A stretch of 64,000 nt of DNA from a bacterium ADurb.Bin243 (GTDB lineage Bacteria; Muiribacteriota; UBA9980): contig MWBZ01000016.1 in NCBI GenBank assembly GCA_002069765.1, forward strand, positions 1 to 64,000. The letters are read 5' to 3'. Positions 54,867-63,841 of the stretch are shown here, piece by piece. The position numbers and the translations under genes were made by a program. The notes below the pieces were generated by a model that saw only the letters and a list, made by a program, of their open reading frames with translations, searched no databases and was not told the origin of the DNA. The first letter of the stretch is position 1. The number at the start of each line of letters is the position of its first letter.

Positions 54867-54895
54867 ATTATATTAAAAATAATCGGTCTTGTCAA
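54867..54895 (-). promoter_or_regulatory. consensus promoter with a long leader
   Basis: On the minus strand TTGACA, 17 bases, TATAAT. The leader to the ATG at 54674 would be about 185 bases. A short frame of 17 codons (54769 to about 54716) lies inside it, but has no ribosome site. I see no known riboswitch. Confidence 0.85.
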
Positions 54896-54911
54896 GAAAA
54901 GGGGTTATATT

Positions 54912-55835
54912 TTAATTAATAATTTTTATAAACGCTTCGAGCCTTATTTTATCGCGTTCGCTAAGTTTTTCGCCTCCGGCGTATTCTAGCGGCAAGTATT
55001 TTTCTCCTATATTTTTGCTGAAAAAATGGTCTTCGATTTCATAATGAGAAAATTTGGGAAATATATGCATGACCCCGATATTTATTTGCGGGCAGTTCTT
55101 TTTATATGAATCGATTATTTTTTTTATATTGTCGAGCCGTACGGTTATGTTGAGGATAAGTTCCGGCGAAAATAAATTTTTATTTTCGGACTTAATTAAG
55201 GCGTCTATGTACTCGAAATATATTACTTTAACGTTCAGAGCGTTTAAATATTCGAATAAATCCGAAAACAAGGGAGCGGTAGATCCAATTAGTATGATAT
55301 ATTTATGATTAAACATGCCGGCCGATTTTTGTTGAACTTCGTCCGGCCGGCATAAAACTTTTTTATAGTTATTGATAAGATAGTTATGGCCTGTCAACGA
55401 ATCTCTTTCAAATGCGTCCATGTATTCGGGACGCGCTCTTTCGACGGCGTTAGCGGCGATTTTTTTTTCACCGCCTTCTGTTTTATAGTTAATTTGCTTG
55501 AAATGCAGGCCGTTATTGAATCCGATGAAATTTTCCAGGCATGCGAGCATGTCGCGAGGCGTGAATTTGGGCGAATACATTAATTTTATGGAATTTTTAT
55601 ATGAAACGCTTTCTTTGCTTAGCGTCGATAAATATCCCGCCAGAATTTTTACCATCGGGTTAATGTTAGCGCATTGTAAAAATTGCTCGCCCGAGTTTTC
55701 AAGCTCATAATAGGCCTTTGTTTGCATTATGAAGTCAAAAAAATCACGGCAGGATTCCATTTCGTCCGAAACTTCTGCGAGAAGATAGGCGGGGACAAAG
55801 GAAATTATTAAATTATTTATTTTTTTCACTTGCAT
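54912..55835 (-). CDS. unknown protein, weak likeness to 2-hydroxyacyl-CoA dehydratase subunits
   Basis: The 307-residue protein is soluble. A central part (YKKVLCRPDEV, then IILIGSTAPLFSDLFEYLNA and VKVIYFEYID) resembles, faintly, the second Rossmann-like domain of HgdB/BcrC dehydratase subunits, which reads GS(x)n...Gxxvvxxd. The Cys residues that hold the cluster in that family are not clearly kept, so I do not assign the function. The start codon overlaps the -35 box of the divergent response-regulator gene, and no ribosome site stands before it; the true start may differ. Confidence 0.55.
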   Translation of the reverse strand: MQVKKINNLIISFVPAYLLAEVSDEMESCRDFFDFIMQTKAYYELENSGEQFLQCANINPMVKILAGYLSTLSKESVSYKNSIKLMYSPKFTPRDMLACLENFIGFNNGLHFKQINYKTEGGEKKIAANAVERARPEYMDAFERDSLTGHNYLINNYKKVLCRPDEVQQKSAGMFNHKYIILIGSTAPLFSDLFEYLNALNVKVIYFEYIDALIKSENKNLFSPELILNITVRLDNIKKIIDSYKKNCPQINIGVMHIFPKFSHYEIEDHFFSKNIGEKYLPLEYAGGEKLSERDKIRLEAFIKIIN

Positions 55836-55857
55836 AAAATCTAAAATATGTTAAAAT
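55830..55857 (+). promoter_or_regulatory. probable promoter of the response-regulator gene
   Basis: TTGCAT, 16 bases, TAAAAT, about 20 bases before the ATG at 55879, with AAGGAG just upstream of that ATG. It overlaps the start of the divergent gene. Confidence 0.55.
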
Positions 55858-55878
55858 AGAAGTAAGGAGTGTGCGCCT

Positions 55879-56286
55879 ATGAGTGATAAAAAAATCAATT
55901 TGCTTGTAGTCGATGATGACGAAGACATTGTCCTGATGATGAGCGATTTTCTCGATGTTGTAGAAAATGCTCATCTCTTTTCTAAGACAACTTCTAAAAG
56001 TTTCGAAGAAGCTCTGGCTGTTATCAACAATCAAAAAATCGACGTTCTTATTACGGATATCACTCTACCGGGCGGCAGCGGCATGCTGCTTGCCGAAACG
56101 CTTAAAAAAACAAACCCAGACGCATTGGTGGTTATTATGAGCGGCTGGAATAATGTGGCCGGAACAGGTGAGCCGTCCGTAAAAATCGACGCTTATTTAA
56201 AAAAGCCTTTCGAGTTCGATAAGTTTGAAGAAATTATCAATAAAATAGCGTCTTCTTCAAAGCATTCTTCGACTTTATCCAAGTAA
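55879..56286 (+). CDS. single-domain response regulator
   Basis: The 135-residue protein is one receiver domain: acidic cluster VVDDDED (residues 11-16), phospho-Asp60 in LITDITLPG, Ser88 in VIMSGW, and Lys109 in YLKKPF. There is no output domain, so it works as a CheY/Spo0F-like relay protein. A hybrid kinase lies at 40361, but no close genetic link proves they are partners. AAGGAG precedes the ATG. A terminator follows. Confidence 0.92.
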   Translation: MSDKKINLLVVDDDEDIVLMMSDFLDVVENAHLFSKTTSKSFEEALAVINNQKIDVLITDITLPGGSGMLLAETLKKTNPDALVVIMSGWNNVAGTGEPSVKIDAYLKKPFEFDKFEEIINKIASSSKHSSTLSK

Positions 56287-56340
56287 TTTTATCATTAATC
56301 TCAAGATTATTCAATAACTATCTTTCGGAAGTTAAATAAA

Positions 56341-56374
56341 AAATCCGGGGCCGCCGCTGGCAGGTCCCGGATTT
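56341..56374. terminator. bidirectional terminator
   Basis: AAATCCGGG and CCCGGATTT form a perfect 9-base stem with A-rich sequence before and TTTTTATC after. It serves the response regulator (plus) and the Cys-rich protein gene (minus). Confidence 0.8.
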
Positions 56375-56393
56375 TTATCTGTATAAGGCTTAT

Positions 56394-57587
56394 TTAAAAT
56401 TTTTTGTATAAATTTTCAACAGCTTTAGCGAGAGAATAGTTCATTATAGAACGAGTTCCGTAAAACATTCCGAAAGCCTGGTTTTTTCTGTGCTCTTTAA
56501 TTCTGTTTTCATATATATAAGCGCATTCGGAAGCTTTAAAAACTTTTGTGCTCAAATCTACGTCGCCGTAATTATGGACGCCTGAAATGATTCCGCCAAG
56601 AAGAAGGCCGGCGAGCCGGACTTTTTTGTAACGGCTGTAACGGTTGATATCTCCGGTTACTATCATGTCGGCTTCAAGGCACTGCGATAACCTTGCCATG
56701 TCGTTTTCCGAAATGCCCTGCGCGTTCGAAATAAGATTGGTAACGCGGGAAGTGTCTACTACGGAGTAACCTTTGTGACGGAATTCATCGACTACGGCTT
56801 TATAAACTTTATCGGCGGCTTCCGCGTTGTTGGAGTTATCGTTAAACGGCAGGACCGCTACGCGGCCGCGGCTGTACTGCACTCTGCCGGGGCGCGAGCT
56901 TGTAGTGGCGAGCGAACGGCTGCGATAGTCTTTGAGCATATTGTCGTATCTTTCGATCGTAAGGGGCTGGGCGCAAGCCGAATTTTCAGCGCATTTAGCA
57001 GCGCATTCGACTATCTGGCCGTGCCGGTGTCCGCATGCGCATGGTTGCACGGAAGCGCAGGTTGTTTTAACTTCGGGGCAGCGCCTGCTCTTATTTGTTT
57101 TAGTTACAGATGCGCACGGAACTTCGACGGCCGCGCATCCTTTTTTCAACGCTTCTTTAACGAGTTTTCTCGCTTCGCCTCGTGAAATCGAGCGGCCGTG
57201 AGCGAGGCAGTAAGAAGCTACATATCCTTCGAGCGACATGTAATTAGCTTCGGCGCTGAAAGGTTTGATTCCGGTTAAATCTGGAATGACTATGCTTTCC
57301 GAAGAAAATGACGGCAGCACCAGAAACATTACCGATCCGACGGCGAGCGTGAAGACCAGCATTGATAAATTAGCGGCGCGTTCGCCGTACTTTCTCATGC
57401 CGATATGTTTTTGAATGTTATCGACTATGAGAGTGCCAGTTTCATCGTTGCGCGAAAGGAAGTCGAGCGATAAAATAGCGAGCGCCTGCGCTATTATAAG
57501 CGATATGGAAATATCGGAGCCGGAAAATAAAGACAGCGCCGATAAAATTAACGTGCATTTCAGGGATAAGGAAAACAACTTTAACAT
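56394..57587 (-). CDS. membrane protein with Cys-rich centre and LpoB/CsgG-like C-terminal domain
   Basis: The 397-residue protein has two membrane segments near the N-terminus (about residues 5-40 and 75-95). A central part holds about 13 Cys within some 60 residues (for example CASVQPCACGHRHG), and the C-terminal domain begins RGRVAVLPFNDNS and continues YSVVDTSRVTNLI and ADMIVTGDINRYSR. VAVLPFND followed by a VTGD strand is the pattern of CsgG/LpoB/FlgO-like envelope proteins. The Cys-rich insert is unusual and may bind metal or form disulfides. AGAGGTGG precedes the ATG. The role is unknown; an envelope-assembly helper is inferred. Confidence 0.68.
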   Translation of the reverse strand: MLKLFSLSLKCTLILSALSLFSGSDISISLIIAQALAILSLDFLSRNDETGTLIVDNIQKHIGMRKYGERAANLSMLVFTLAVGSVMFLVLPSFSSESIVIPDLTGIKPFSAEANYMSLEGYVASYCLAHGRSISRGEARKLVKEALKKGCAAVEVPCASVTKTNKSRRCPEVKTTCASVQPCACGHRHGQIVECAAKCAENSACAQPLTIERYDNMLKDYRSRSLATTSSRPGRVQYSRGRVAVLPFNDNSNNAEAADKVYKAVVDEFRHKGYSVVDTSRVTNLISNAQGISENDMARLSQCLEADMIVTGDINRYSRYKKVRLAGLLLGGIISGVHNYGDVDLSTKVFKASECAYIYENRIKEHRKNQAFGMFYGTRSIMNYSLAKAVENLYKKF

Positions 57588-57661
57588 ATAACCACCTCTT
57601 TTAATTTAGTTAGGGTTTCTAAGTTAGATAAAATTAATTATTTAATTGTAGTCCGATAAAT

Positions 57662-57688
57662 AAAAAACCGTCCCGAAATATGGGCCGG
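57662..57688 (-). terminator. terminator-like hairpin in the leader of the Cys-rich protein gene
   Basis: On the minus strand CCGGCCC and GGGACGG form a 7-base stem with one mismatch, followed by TTTTTTATTT. It lies about 75 bases before the gene start. A possible promoter (TTGACA at 57764-57769, weak -10) lies upstream, so it could be an attenuator. The rest of 57588-57898 shows no gene; a TATAAT stands near 57811 for the plus-strand operon. Confidence 0.45.
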
Positions 57689-57898
57689 CATCATCATGAT
57701 AAAAATATTCTTCCTTGATAAGACTAATGTGCAGATAAAAGTAAATTCCTGTATTAAGTTTAACATCATGTCTTTTATTTTGTCAAGCGTGATTTTTAAG
57801 TTTTTTAGAAATCTGTAAATATAATCAAATAAAAACCGATAAATGTGAATGATAATAGAAGTGTATTTATTTTAATTTATAAAGTAAGAGGATTGAAC

Positions 57899-59209
57899 AT
57901 GAAAAATTTGAGTCCCATGCTTAATTTATTCAAATCTGTAGCAATAATGATTTTAGTCGTTCTGGCGGTTACATTCCCGGGTTCAAGCGCGGAATGTAAA
58001 ATGCCGGGGAGCGTAACGCTCGAAGGCGTTATAACCGACGGCGCATCAGCGGAATCTGTGAGCGGCGCGGCCGTAAGCGCGGGTGAAAAGGCCGTTAAAA
58101 GCGATGAAAATGGCAGATACAGCATATCCGGCCTGATGCCGGGCAGAATCATTGTAGAGATTAAAAAGCCGGGCTATGAAACTTATAGCGAATCTATTAA
58201 AGTGACGAAAGGTTCGAATTCTTTCAACGTAAAACTTAAAGCGCAGAGCTCCCCTTCCCAGGCTGGTTTGATAACCGAAGACCGAGGCGGGCTTGCCGTT
58301 AAAAATAGCTATGAAGACCTGGTGCAAAAAAGCAAAGAGCGCAGGCAAAATTACAGGCGCGGTTCGGTAAGCGAGAAAGTCGCTGCCGCCGATTACAAGG
58401 GCGCGAATTATATAGCCGGAAAAGTTATAGATATGGCGAGCGGAGTTCCCATTTCCCGCGCTAAAATCGATATCGACGGAGACGTATATTTTTCCGACGC
58501 GGCCGGCGAATTTATATCGGCCCCGGTTAAAAAAGCGCAGTGCATGATAAAGGCAGACTCGCCTAATTATAACGCTTATGAAAGCAATATCAAAATAACT
58601 ACAGGCAAAAACAAATTGAAAATACTTCTGATGCCGCTGCCTGAAAATTCGATGGCTTATACTGGTTACGATAAGGGAAAAATAGTTGAATATTCCAAAT
58701 TCAGCCAGCGCTATGCCAGCGTTTCCGGCCATGTGCGCGACGCCAGGACGAAAAATCCGGTAAATAACGCTACCGTCATAGTCGCCAATAAAAGCGTGCA
58801 GACCAATCCCGAAGGCTTTTATATGGTCGAAGGGCTGGCGATGGGGCATGCCGATATAACTATAATCGCAGGCAGTTACGGCGTTTATAAAGGCAATTTG
58901 AACCTTGTAAAAGTCAGCAATTTAAACGACGTGGCGCTTAGCATGGATGAGCGTTTCGGAGTCATAAGCGGAACAGTCGTTGAAAAAGAGACCGGCAGGC
59001 CCATACACGGCGCTAAAATCCAGGTCGGCAATAAAATCGTGGTGAGCGATCAGTACGGCTCGTTCACTATTAAAGACGTAGCTTATGATTATTATAATTT
59101 AATCGTGGAGCAGAAAGGCTATCAACGCATCGAAAAAGCGCTGTCGGTTAACCAGGAGTCGATAACGGCAACGGTGGAACTTGCGGACGAATACCAGAGC
59201 GTTAAGTAA
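57899..59209 (+). CDS. exported protein with four carboxypeptidase-regulatory-like repeats
   Basis: The protein of about 436 residues has a signal peptide (likely cut near SSAEC, Cys following) and four beta-sandwich repeats of the CarboxypepD_reg type. Each repeat starts with a GxVxD-like strand (LEGVITDG, IAGKVIDMASG, VSGHVRDARTK, ISGTVVEKETG) and ends in a GY-type strand. AAGAGG precedes the ATG at 57899, so I do not use the longer frame from 57845. It is the first gene of the operon with GspF and a secretin, so a pilus or secretion-linked surface role is inferred. Confidence 0.78.
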   Translation: MKNLSPMLNLFKSVAIMILVVLAVTFPGSSAECKMPGSVTLEGVITDGASAESVSGAAVSAGEKAVKSDENGRYSISGLMPGRIIVEIKKPGYETYSESIKVTKGSNSFNVKLKAQSSPSQAGLITEDRGGLAVKNSYEDLVQKSKERRQNYRRGSVSEKVAAADYKGANYIAGKVIDMASGVPISRAKIDIDGDVYFSDAAGEFISAPVKKAQCMIKADSPNYNAYESNIKITTGKNKLKILLMPLPENSMAYTGYDKGKIVEYSKFSQRYASVSGHVRDARTKNPVNNATVIVANKSVQTNPEGFYMVEGLAMGHADITIIAGSYGVYKGNLNLVKVSNLNDVALSMDERFGVISGTVVEKETGRPIHGAKIQVGNKIVVSDQYGSFTIKDVAYDYYNLIVEQKGYQRIEKALSVNQESITATVELADEYQSVK

Positions 59210-59220
59210 AAAGGAAAACT

Positions 59221-60432
59221 ATGCCCGTTTATCAATATAAGGCGCGCGACGAGCGCGGAAAAATAGTTGAAGACGTTATATATTCGGCCAGCAAAGCCGC
59301 CGCGACCACGGAATTGGCGCGCAAGGGATTTGAAGTCGTGTCGATCGACGTTCAATCCGAAGCCGTTTATGCCAGCGGTTCTGAATATATCACCAGCATA
59401 AGCCTTCATGAACTGGCAAAATTTTCCAGATATTTCTCGGTTCTGATAAAAGGCGGCCTGCCGGTGCTCGAATGCCTTGAAATATTACATGGCGAAGCCA
59501 GGAGCCGCGCTCTTAAAAATTTGATACTTAAGGTCAAAAGCCAGGTGGAAGGCGGCATGTCGCTTTATATGGCGTTCGACGAGCATAAAAAATATATACC
59601 TAAATTATTTATAGATTTGATCAAAGTGGGAGAAATGTCCGGACAGTTGTTTGAAAGCTTTTCAAGAATAACGAACTATCTTGAAAAAACAATAGAATTC
59701 AGGCGTAAACTTCGCGACGCGCTCACATACCCGGCGTTCCTGCTTTTTTTTATCTTCGTTCTGGTAACTTATGTCGTTACGCTTTTGATACCGAGGTTCG
59801 AAGAAATATATAAAGCGCTCGAAGGGGAGCTTCCTATTCCGACTCAGATACTTTTAAGTTTCGGCCAGTTCAGCCGCGATAATTTCTGGTTGATATTGGG
59901 CGCCGTATTTCTGGTTATAATATTATATCTCGAATTCGTCGCGACTAAATACGGAAAAAGGTTTATGGACGGAGTAAAGCTTAATCTGCCCATGGTAAGC
60001 CCGTTGATAATCCAGTACAATATAACCAACTTCGTCAAAAGCACGAGCTTGATGTTTTTTTCGGGTTACACTTTTTTAAATTCCATGCGCGAAGCGAGTA
60101 ACACAGTCGATAACGTCGAACTGTCCGACGATTTAAATCACATATGCGAACGCATCGAGAACGGCCAATCTATTTATGAGGCGTTTAAAAAAGGTAAGTA
60201 TATTCCCACTTTTACTATAAGCATGCTGAGGGTCGGCGAAAAATCGAATAATTTATATGAAATGCTCGAAAATATAGTTTATTTTAACGAACAGGAACTT
60301 GACTATGCGACAAATACCTTTTTAAGAATGATGGGCCCGTTTATTATAGTGATTCTGGCGCTGGTGGTAGGCTCGATATTATTCGCCGCTTATCTGCCCG
60401 TTCTGTCGATGGCAAGATTGATAAGAGTGTAA
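59221..60432 (+). CDS. type II secretion/type IV pilus inner-membrane protein GspF/PilC
   Basis: The 403-residue protein has the GspF pattern: a start YQYKARDERGKIVED, two repeated cytoplasmic domains (FSRYFSVLIKGGLPVLECLEI and KSTSLMFFSGYTFLNSMREA), and three membrane segments. It is the platform protein that couples the assembly ATPase to pseudopilin extraction. It starts 12 bases after the repeat-protein gene. No GspE/PilB ATPase, pseudopilin or prepilin peptidase is in the window. Confidence 0.92.
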   Translation: MPVYQYKARDERGKIVEDVIYSASKAAATTELARKGFEVVSIDVQSEAVYASGSEYITSISLHELAKFSRYFSVLIKGGLPVLECLEILHGEARSRALKNLILKVKSQVEGGMSLYMAFDEHKKYIPKLFIDLIKVGEMSGQLFESFSRITNYLEKTIEFRRKLRDALTYPAFLLFFIFVLVTYVVTLLIPRFEEIYKALEGELPIPTQILLSFGQFSRDNFWLILGAVFLVIILYLEFVATKYGKRFMDGVKLNLPMVSPLIIQYNITNFVKSTSLMFFSGYTFLNSMREASNTVDNVELSDDLNHICERIENGQSIYEAFKKGKYIPTFTISMLRVGEKSNNLYEMLENIVYFNEQELDYATNTFLRMMGPFIIVILALVVGSILFAAYLPVLSMARLIRV

Positions 60433-60520
60433 CTTAATATTATTGGTAAGCCCATAAAAATTTATTAATATAAATAGTTTTTATAAAGAATTAATTTTTA
60501 ATAATAAAAGCGAGGTAAAT

Positions 60521-62680
60521 ATGACGGAAAACAAAGGAAGAATCTCGTTGATCGGCTCGGGAGGGAGGGCAAGCCTTCTATTATTTTTATTTTTTATGCT
60601 TGCGGTTTTTATGCAGCAAACGTTGCTTATTACGAACGTCTTTGCGCTTTCGTTCGATACTATTTCTAAAATCAGCATAAACGAAACGCCCGAAGGACTC
60701 AGAGTGGCGTTCGTCAGCGATGCGCCTTTACAATCTGGCGATATCGACGTGCGCAACGAAGCGAAGGGCAGTGTAATCATATGCGATCTTTTGAATATAG
60801 ATGTTAAGAAGCTCGCTTCGGTCGTCGAAGTTCAAAAATACGGCATTAATGTCATTCAGATATCTAAAATCAAGGAAAATCCTAAAGTGTCGCGGGCTGT
60901 TTTCGTTCTATCACAGGCCGTCGATTATAAAGTTTTTAAAAATTCGAGCGAAATCTTTTTTACTTTTTACAAAAATATCAGGTCCGGCGCCGGAAACGTG
61001 GAACTCGGATCTCCGAAATTGCCTACTAATGAAACCGTAAAAAAATATAACGACATGCTGACCGACGACTCTGTCAGGCATGAATTTCATTTTGATAATA
61101 TGCCCGTTGAGGAAGTCGTAAAAAAATTCGCCGCGAAAACTAAAATGAACGTCGTAATAAAAAATACCGCGTCGGGAAAAATAACGGCTCACGTTCAGGG
61201 AAATTTATATGAACTGCTCGAAGGTATATTCAAATTTAACGGATTTAATTATACCGTGGATGAGACTTGCATTACGATTATCAGCAGAACCAATTCTGAA
61301 GAAATGGAAGTCGAGCTCAAATTTAAAGAGTTAACGTTTAGAGAAGTCGCCGAAACAATATCGGAGATGGCTAATATTAACGTCGTTATCGATAAAGACA
61401 TTCCGGGCGAACAGAAAGTCAGCTTTTACGTTCATAAAATGAAGCTGCTCGACGCGATGAAACTGCTGGCTAAAATGTACGATTATTTAGTCGTAAAAAT
61501 AGACGAAGGCACTTATGTAATAACGAAAAAAGAAAACCAGGATACATACGAAAAGAAAGTCAAAAAAATATTCAGCTTTAAAAATTCAGATCCTAACGAT
61601 ATTATTACTTTGATAAATAAATCCGGTGAGTTGAAAAATATTTTCAGCACGAGTAATTTCAGCATCGACAGCCGTACGAACAGCCTTCTGGTTTATGATA
61701 CGCCAAAAAACATAAAAACGCTGGAAGATTTAATTACAAAAATCGATCGCGGCGTAAGGCAGGTAGATATAGAGGTGAAACTTGTCGAAGTTCAGCGTGA
61801 CGGCCTTTCGCGCCTTGGGATTAAAACCGCCACGGCGATAGGTTTTGCGGACCTCACTAAAAAATTAAAAGTGGAAAACGTCAACGCCACAATGGAATTT
61901 CTCGAGAATAATAACAAGGCTAAAGTTCTTGCCAGCCCCCGATTGCTCGTCGTGAATAATAAGCAGGCTTCCACTTTGATAGGTGAAGAAATTCCAGTTC
62001 CGTACTACGATTATGTAATGGCTACTAACGGCGCTACTTATTTTCCGTCAAACAACAATATTTACGGCGGAAGCAGCAATAATAACAATAACGGCACCAA
62101 TAATGGCTACAATAATAACGGTTATAATAATGGCGGCTATGGCGGATATAATTCTTCGGGCGGCGGCGTTTTCAACCCGTTAAGCTATCTAACGGGCGCT
62201 AATGGCACCGCGAATAACACCGCTCTGCAGAACGTCATATCCAACATATCTTATCTGCCGGTAAAACGCTATAAAAAAGAAGATGTCGGCATAAAACTCA
62301 ACATCAAGCCGCAAATACATTCGGATACCGAAGTTACGATAGATTTAAATATAGAGGTATCGTCGCTTCTGGATGTCACCGATGACGGCCAGATACATCG
62401 CGGCACGCGTAAAACCGATACCATCGTGAGACTGAAAGATAACAATACCGCAGTATTCGGAGGAATAATAAAGCAGGACGAACGCACAGAAACCATTAAA
62501 GTCCCTCTGTTAGGCGATATACCTCGTTTAGGAAGGCTGTTTTCTCACGTGTCTAAAACCCGTGTAGATACTGAATTGATAATGCTCATAACCCCGCATA
62601 TAACTCCTTTCGATATGCCGCGCAGAGACGAAAAAGACGACGGCGTTAACGAAATAATATCGAGCAGTTTCCAGTATTAA
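60521..62680 (+). CDS. secretin (GspD/PilQ family)
   Basis: The 719-residue protein has a signal anchor, an AMIN-like domain (about 45-145), N0/STN-type domains (VVKKFAAKTKMNVVI and FREVAETISEMANINVVI), an N-domain, and the secretin barrel with VLASPRLLVVNNKQASTLIGEE and VPLLGDIPRLGRLF. An Asn/Gly-rich insert of about 60 residues (around 510-570) is built of NNGY/GGY-like units and interrupts the barrel, probably as a loop or lid. It forms the outer-membrane channel of a type II or type IV pilus system. The N-terminal AMIN domain favours PilQ. Confidence 0.9.
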   Translation: MTENKGRISLIGSGGRASLLLFLFFMLAVFMQQTLLITNVFALSFDTISKISINETPEGLRVAFVSDAPLQSGDIDVRNEAKGSVIICDLLNIDVKKLASVVEVQKYGINVIQISKIKENPKVSRAVFVLSQAVDYKVFKNSSEIFFTFYKNIRSGAGNVELGSPKLPTNETVKKYNDMLTDDSVRHEFHFDNMPVEEVVKKFAAKTKMNVVIKNTASGKITAHVQGNLYELLEGIFKFNGFNYTVDETCITIISRTNSEEMEVELKFKELTFREVAETISEMANINVVIDKDIPGEQKVSFYVHKMKLLDAMKLLAKMYDYLVVKIDEGTYVITKKENQDTYEKKVKKIFSFKNSDPNDIITLINKSGELKNIFSTSNFSIDSRTNSLLVYDTPKNIKTLEDLITKIDRGVRQVDIEVKLVEVQRDGLSRLGIKTATAIGFADLTKKLKVENVNATMEFLENNNKAKVLASPRLLVVNNKQASTLIGEEIPVPYYDYVMATNGATYFPSNNNIYGGSSNNNNNGTNNGYNNNGYNNGGYGGYNSSGGGVFNPLSYLTGANGTANNTALQNVISNISYLPVKRYKKEDVGIKLNIKPQIHSDTEVTIDLNIEVSSLLDVTDDGQIHRGTRKTDTIVRLKDNNTAVFGGIIKQDERTETIKVPLLGDIPRLGRLFSHVSKTRVDTELIMLITPHITPFDMPRRDEKDDGVNEIISSSFQY

Positions 62681-62720
62681 CGGGTTTTTAATATACATAC
62701 TTTATTGGCTGCGCGGACTA

Positions 62721-62749
62721 TTGACTAAATGTAGAAATTGCGGTATAAT
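62721..62749 (+). promoter_or_regulatory. promoter of the nonulosonic-acid genes
   Basis: TTGACT, 17 bases, TATAAT. The leader to the legB ATG at 62829 is about 75 bases. It separates this unit from the secretin operon. Confidence 0.75.
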
Positions 62750-62828
62750 CTTTACAATACCGGATGGGTTATAGATTTAAAACGGTTTTTGCGTTAAGAT
62801 TATACCCTATAAAAAGAAGTGAACGTTT

Positions 62829-63821
62829 ATGAAATTAAAAGGGAAAAAAGTCCTGGTCACCGGCGCCGACGGCTTTATAGGATCGCATCTTACCGAAAAA
62901 CTCTGCGCGATGGGCGCGGAAGTCAAGGCGCTTTCATATTACAACTCTTTTAACAGCTGGGGCTGGCTCGACAGCCTCGATAAAAAAACGCTTAAAAATA
63001 TTCAGGTCGTCTCCGGAGACATCAGAGATCCTGATTTCGTTAGAAGCATCGTAAAAGGCTCGGACGTAGTGTTTCATCTTGCCGCTCTTATAGCGATACC
63101 TTTTTCTTATGCGGCCCCCGATTCATATATACAAACCAACGTGACCGGCACTCTTAATGTTATGCAGGCGGTCAGGGAATTCGGCGTGTCGAAAGTGGTG
63201 CACACTTCCACTTCCGAAGTTTACGGCACCGCGATATATGTTCCTATCGATGAAAAACATCCGCTGCAGCCGCAGTCGCCTTATTCCGCTTCTAAAATCG
63301 GAGCGGATATGCTCGCTATGAGTTTTTATAACAGCTTCAATATTCCTCTGGCCGTCATAAGGCCTTTCAATACTTTCGGCCCGCGTCAATCTATGCGCGC
63401 GGTTATTCCGACCGTTATCGTACAGGCGCTCGCCGGGCGTAAAGAAGTTAAGCTCGGCGCGCTATCGCCCAGGCGCGACTTCAATTACGTTAAAAACACC
63501 GTGGAAGGTTTCGTTAAGATAGCGCAATCCGATAAAACCATAGGCGAGATAATAAATATAGCTTCAGGCAAGGAATACAGCATAGGCGAAACCGTAGATT
63601 TAATTAAAACGTTTACCGGCGCTAAATTTAAAGTTATATGCGAATCCGAAAGGCTGAGGCCTGAAAAAAGCGAAGTGGAAAGGCTTCTTGCAGACACCCG
63701 GAAAGCTTCTGATTTGCTGGGGTATGTTCCGCCTTATACTTTCGAAGAAGGGCTCAAAGAAACTATCGAATGGTTTAAAAGCAATATGCATCATTATAAA
63801 GCGGACATTTACAACGTGTAA
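62829..63821 (+). CDS. legB: NAD-dependent 4,6-dehydratase LegB family
   Basis: The 330-residue extended SDR has the NAD motif TGADGFIGSH (residues 11-20), TSTSEVYG with catalytic Thr/Asp/Glu positions, and the YSASK pair (Tyr152, Lys156), followed by RPFNTFGPRQS. This pattern matches LegB-type 4,6-dehydratases that start legionaminic or related nonulosonic-acid synthesis from a UDP- or GDP-HexNAc. AAGAAGTGA precedes the ATG. The next gene encodes the LegC-like aminotransferase, which fits the pathway order. Confidence 0.88.
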   Translation: MKLKGKKVLVTGADGFIGSHLTEKLCAMGAEVKALSYYNSFNSWGWLDSLDKKTLKNIQVVSGDIRDPDFVRSIVKGSDVVFHLAALIAIPFSYAAPDSYIQTNVTGTLNVMQAVREFGVSKVVHTSTSEVYGTAIYVPIDEKHPLQPQSPYSASKIGADMLAMSFYNSFNIPLAVIRPFNTFGPRQSMRAVIPTVIVQALAGRKEVKLGALSPRRDFNYVKNTVEGFVKIAQSDKTIGEIINIASGKEYSIGETVDLIKTFTGAKFKVICESERLRPEKSEVERLLADTRKASDLLGYVPPYTFEEGLKETIEWFKSNMHHYKADIYNV

Positions 63822-63841
63822 AGTGAAAAGTTATTAATTTT

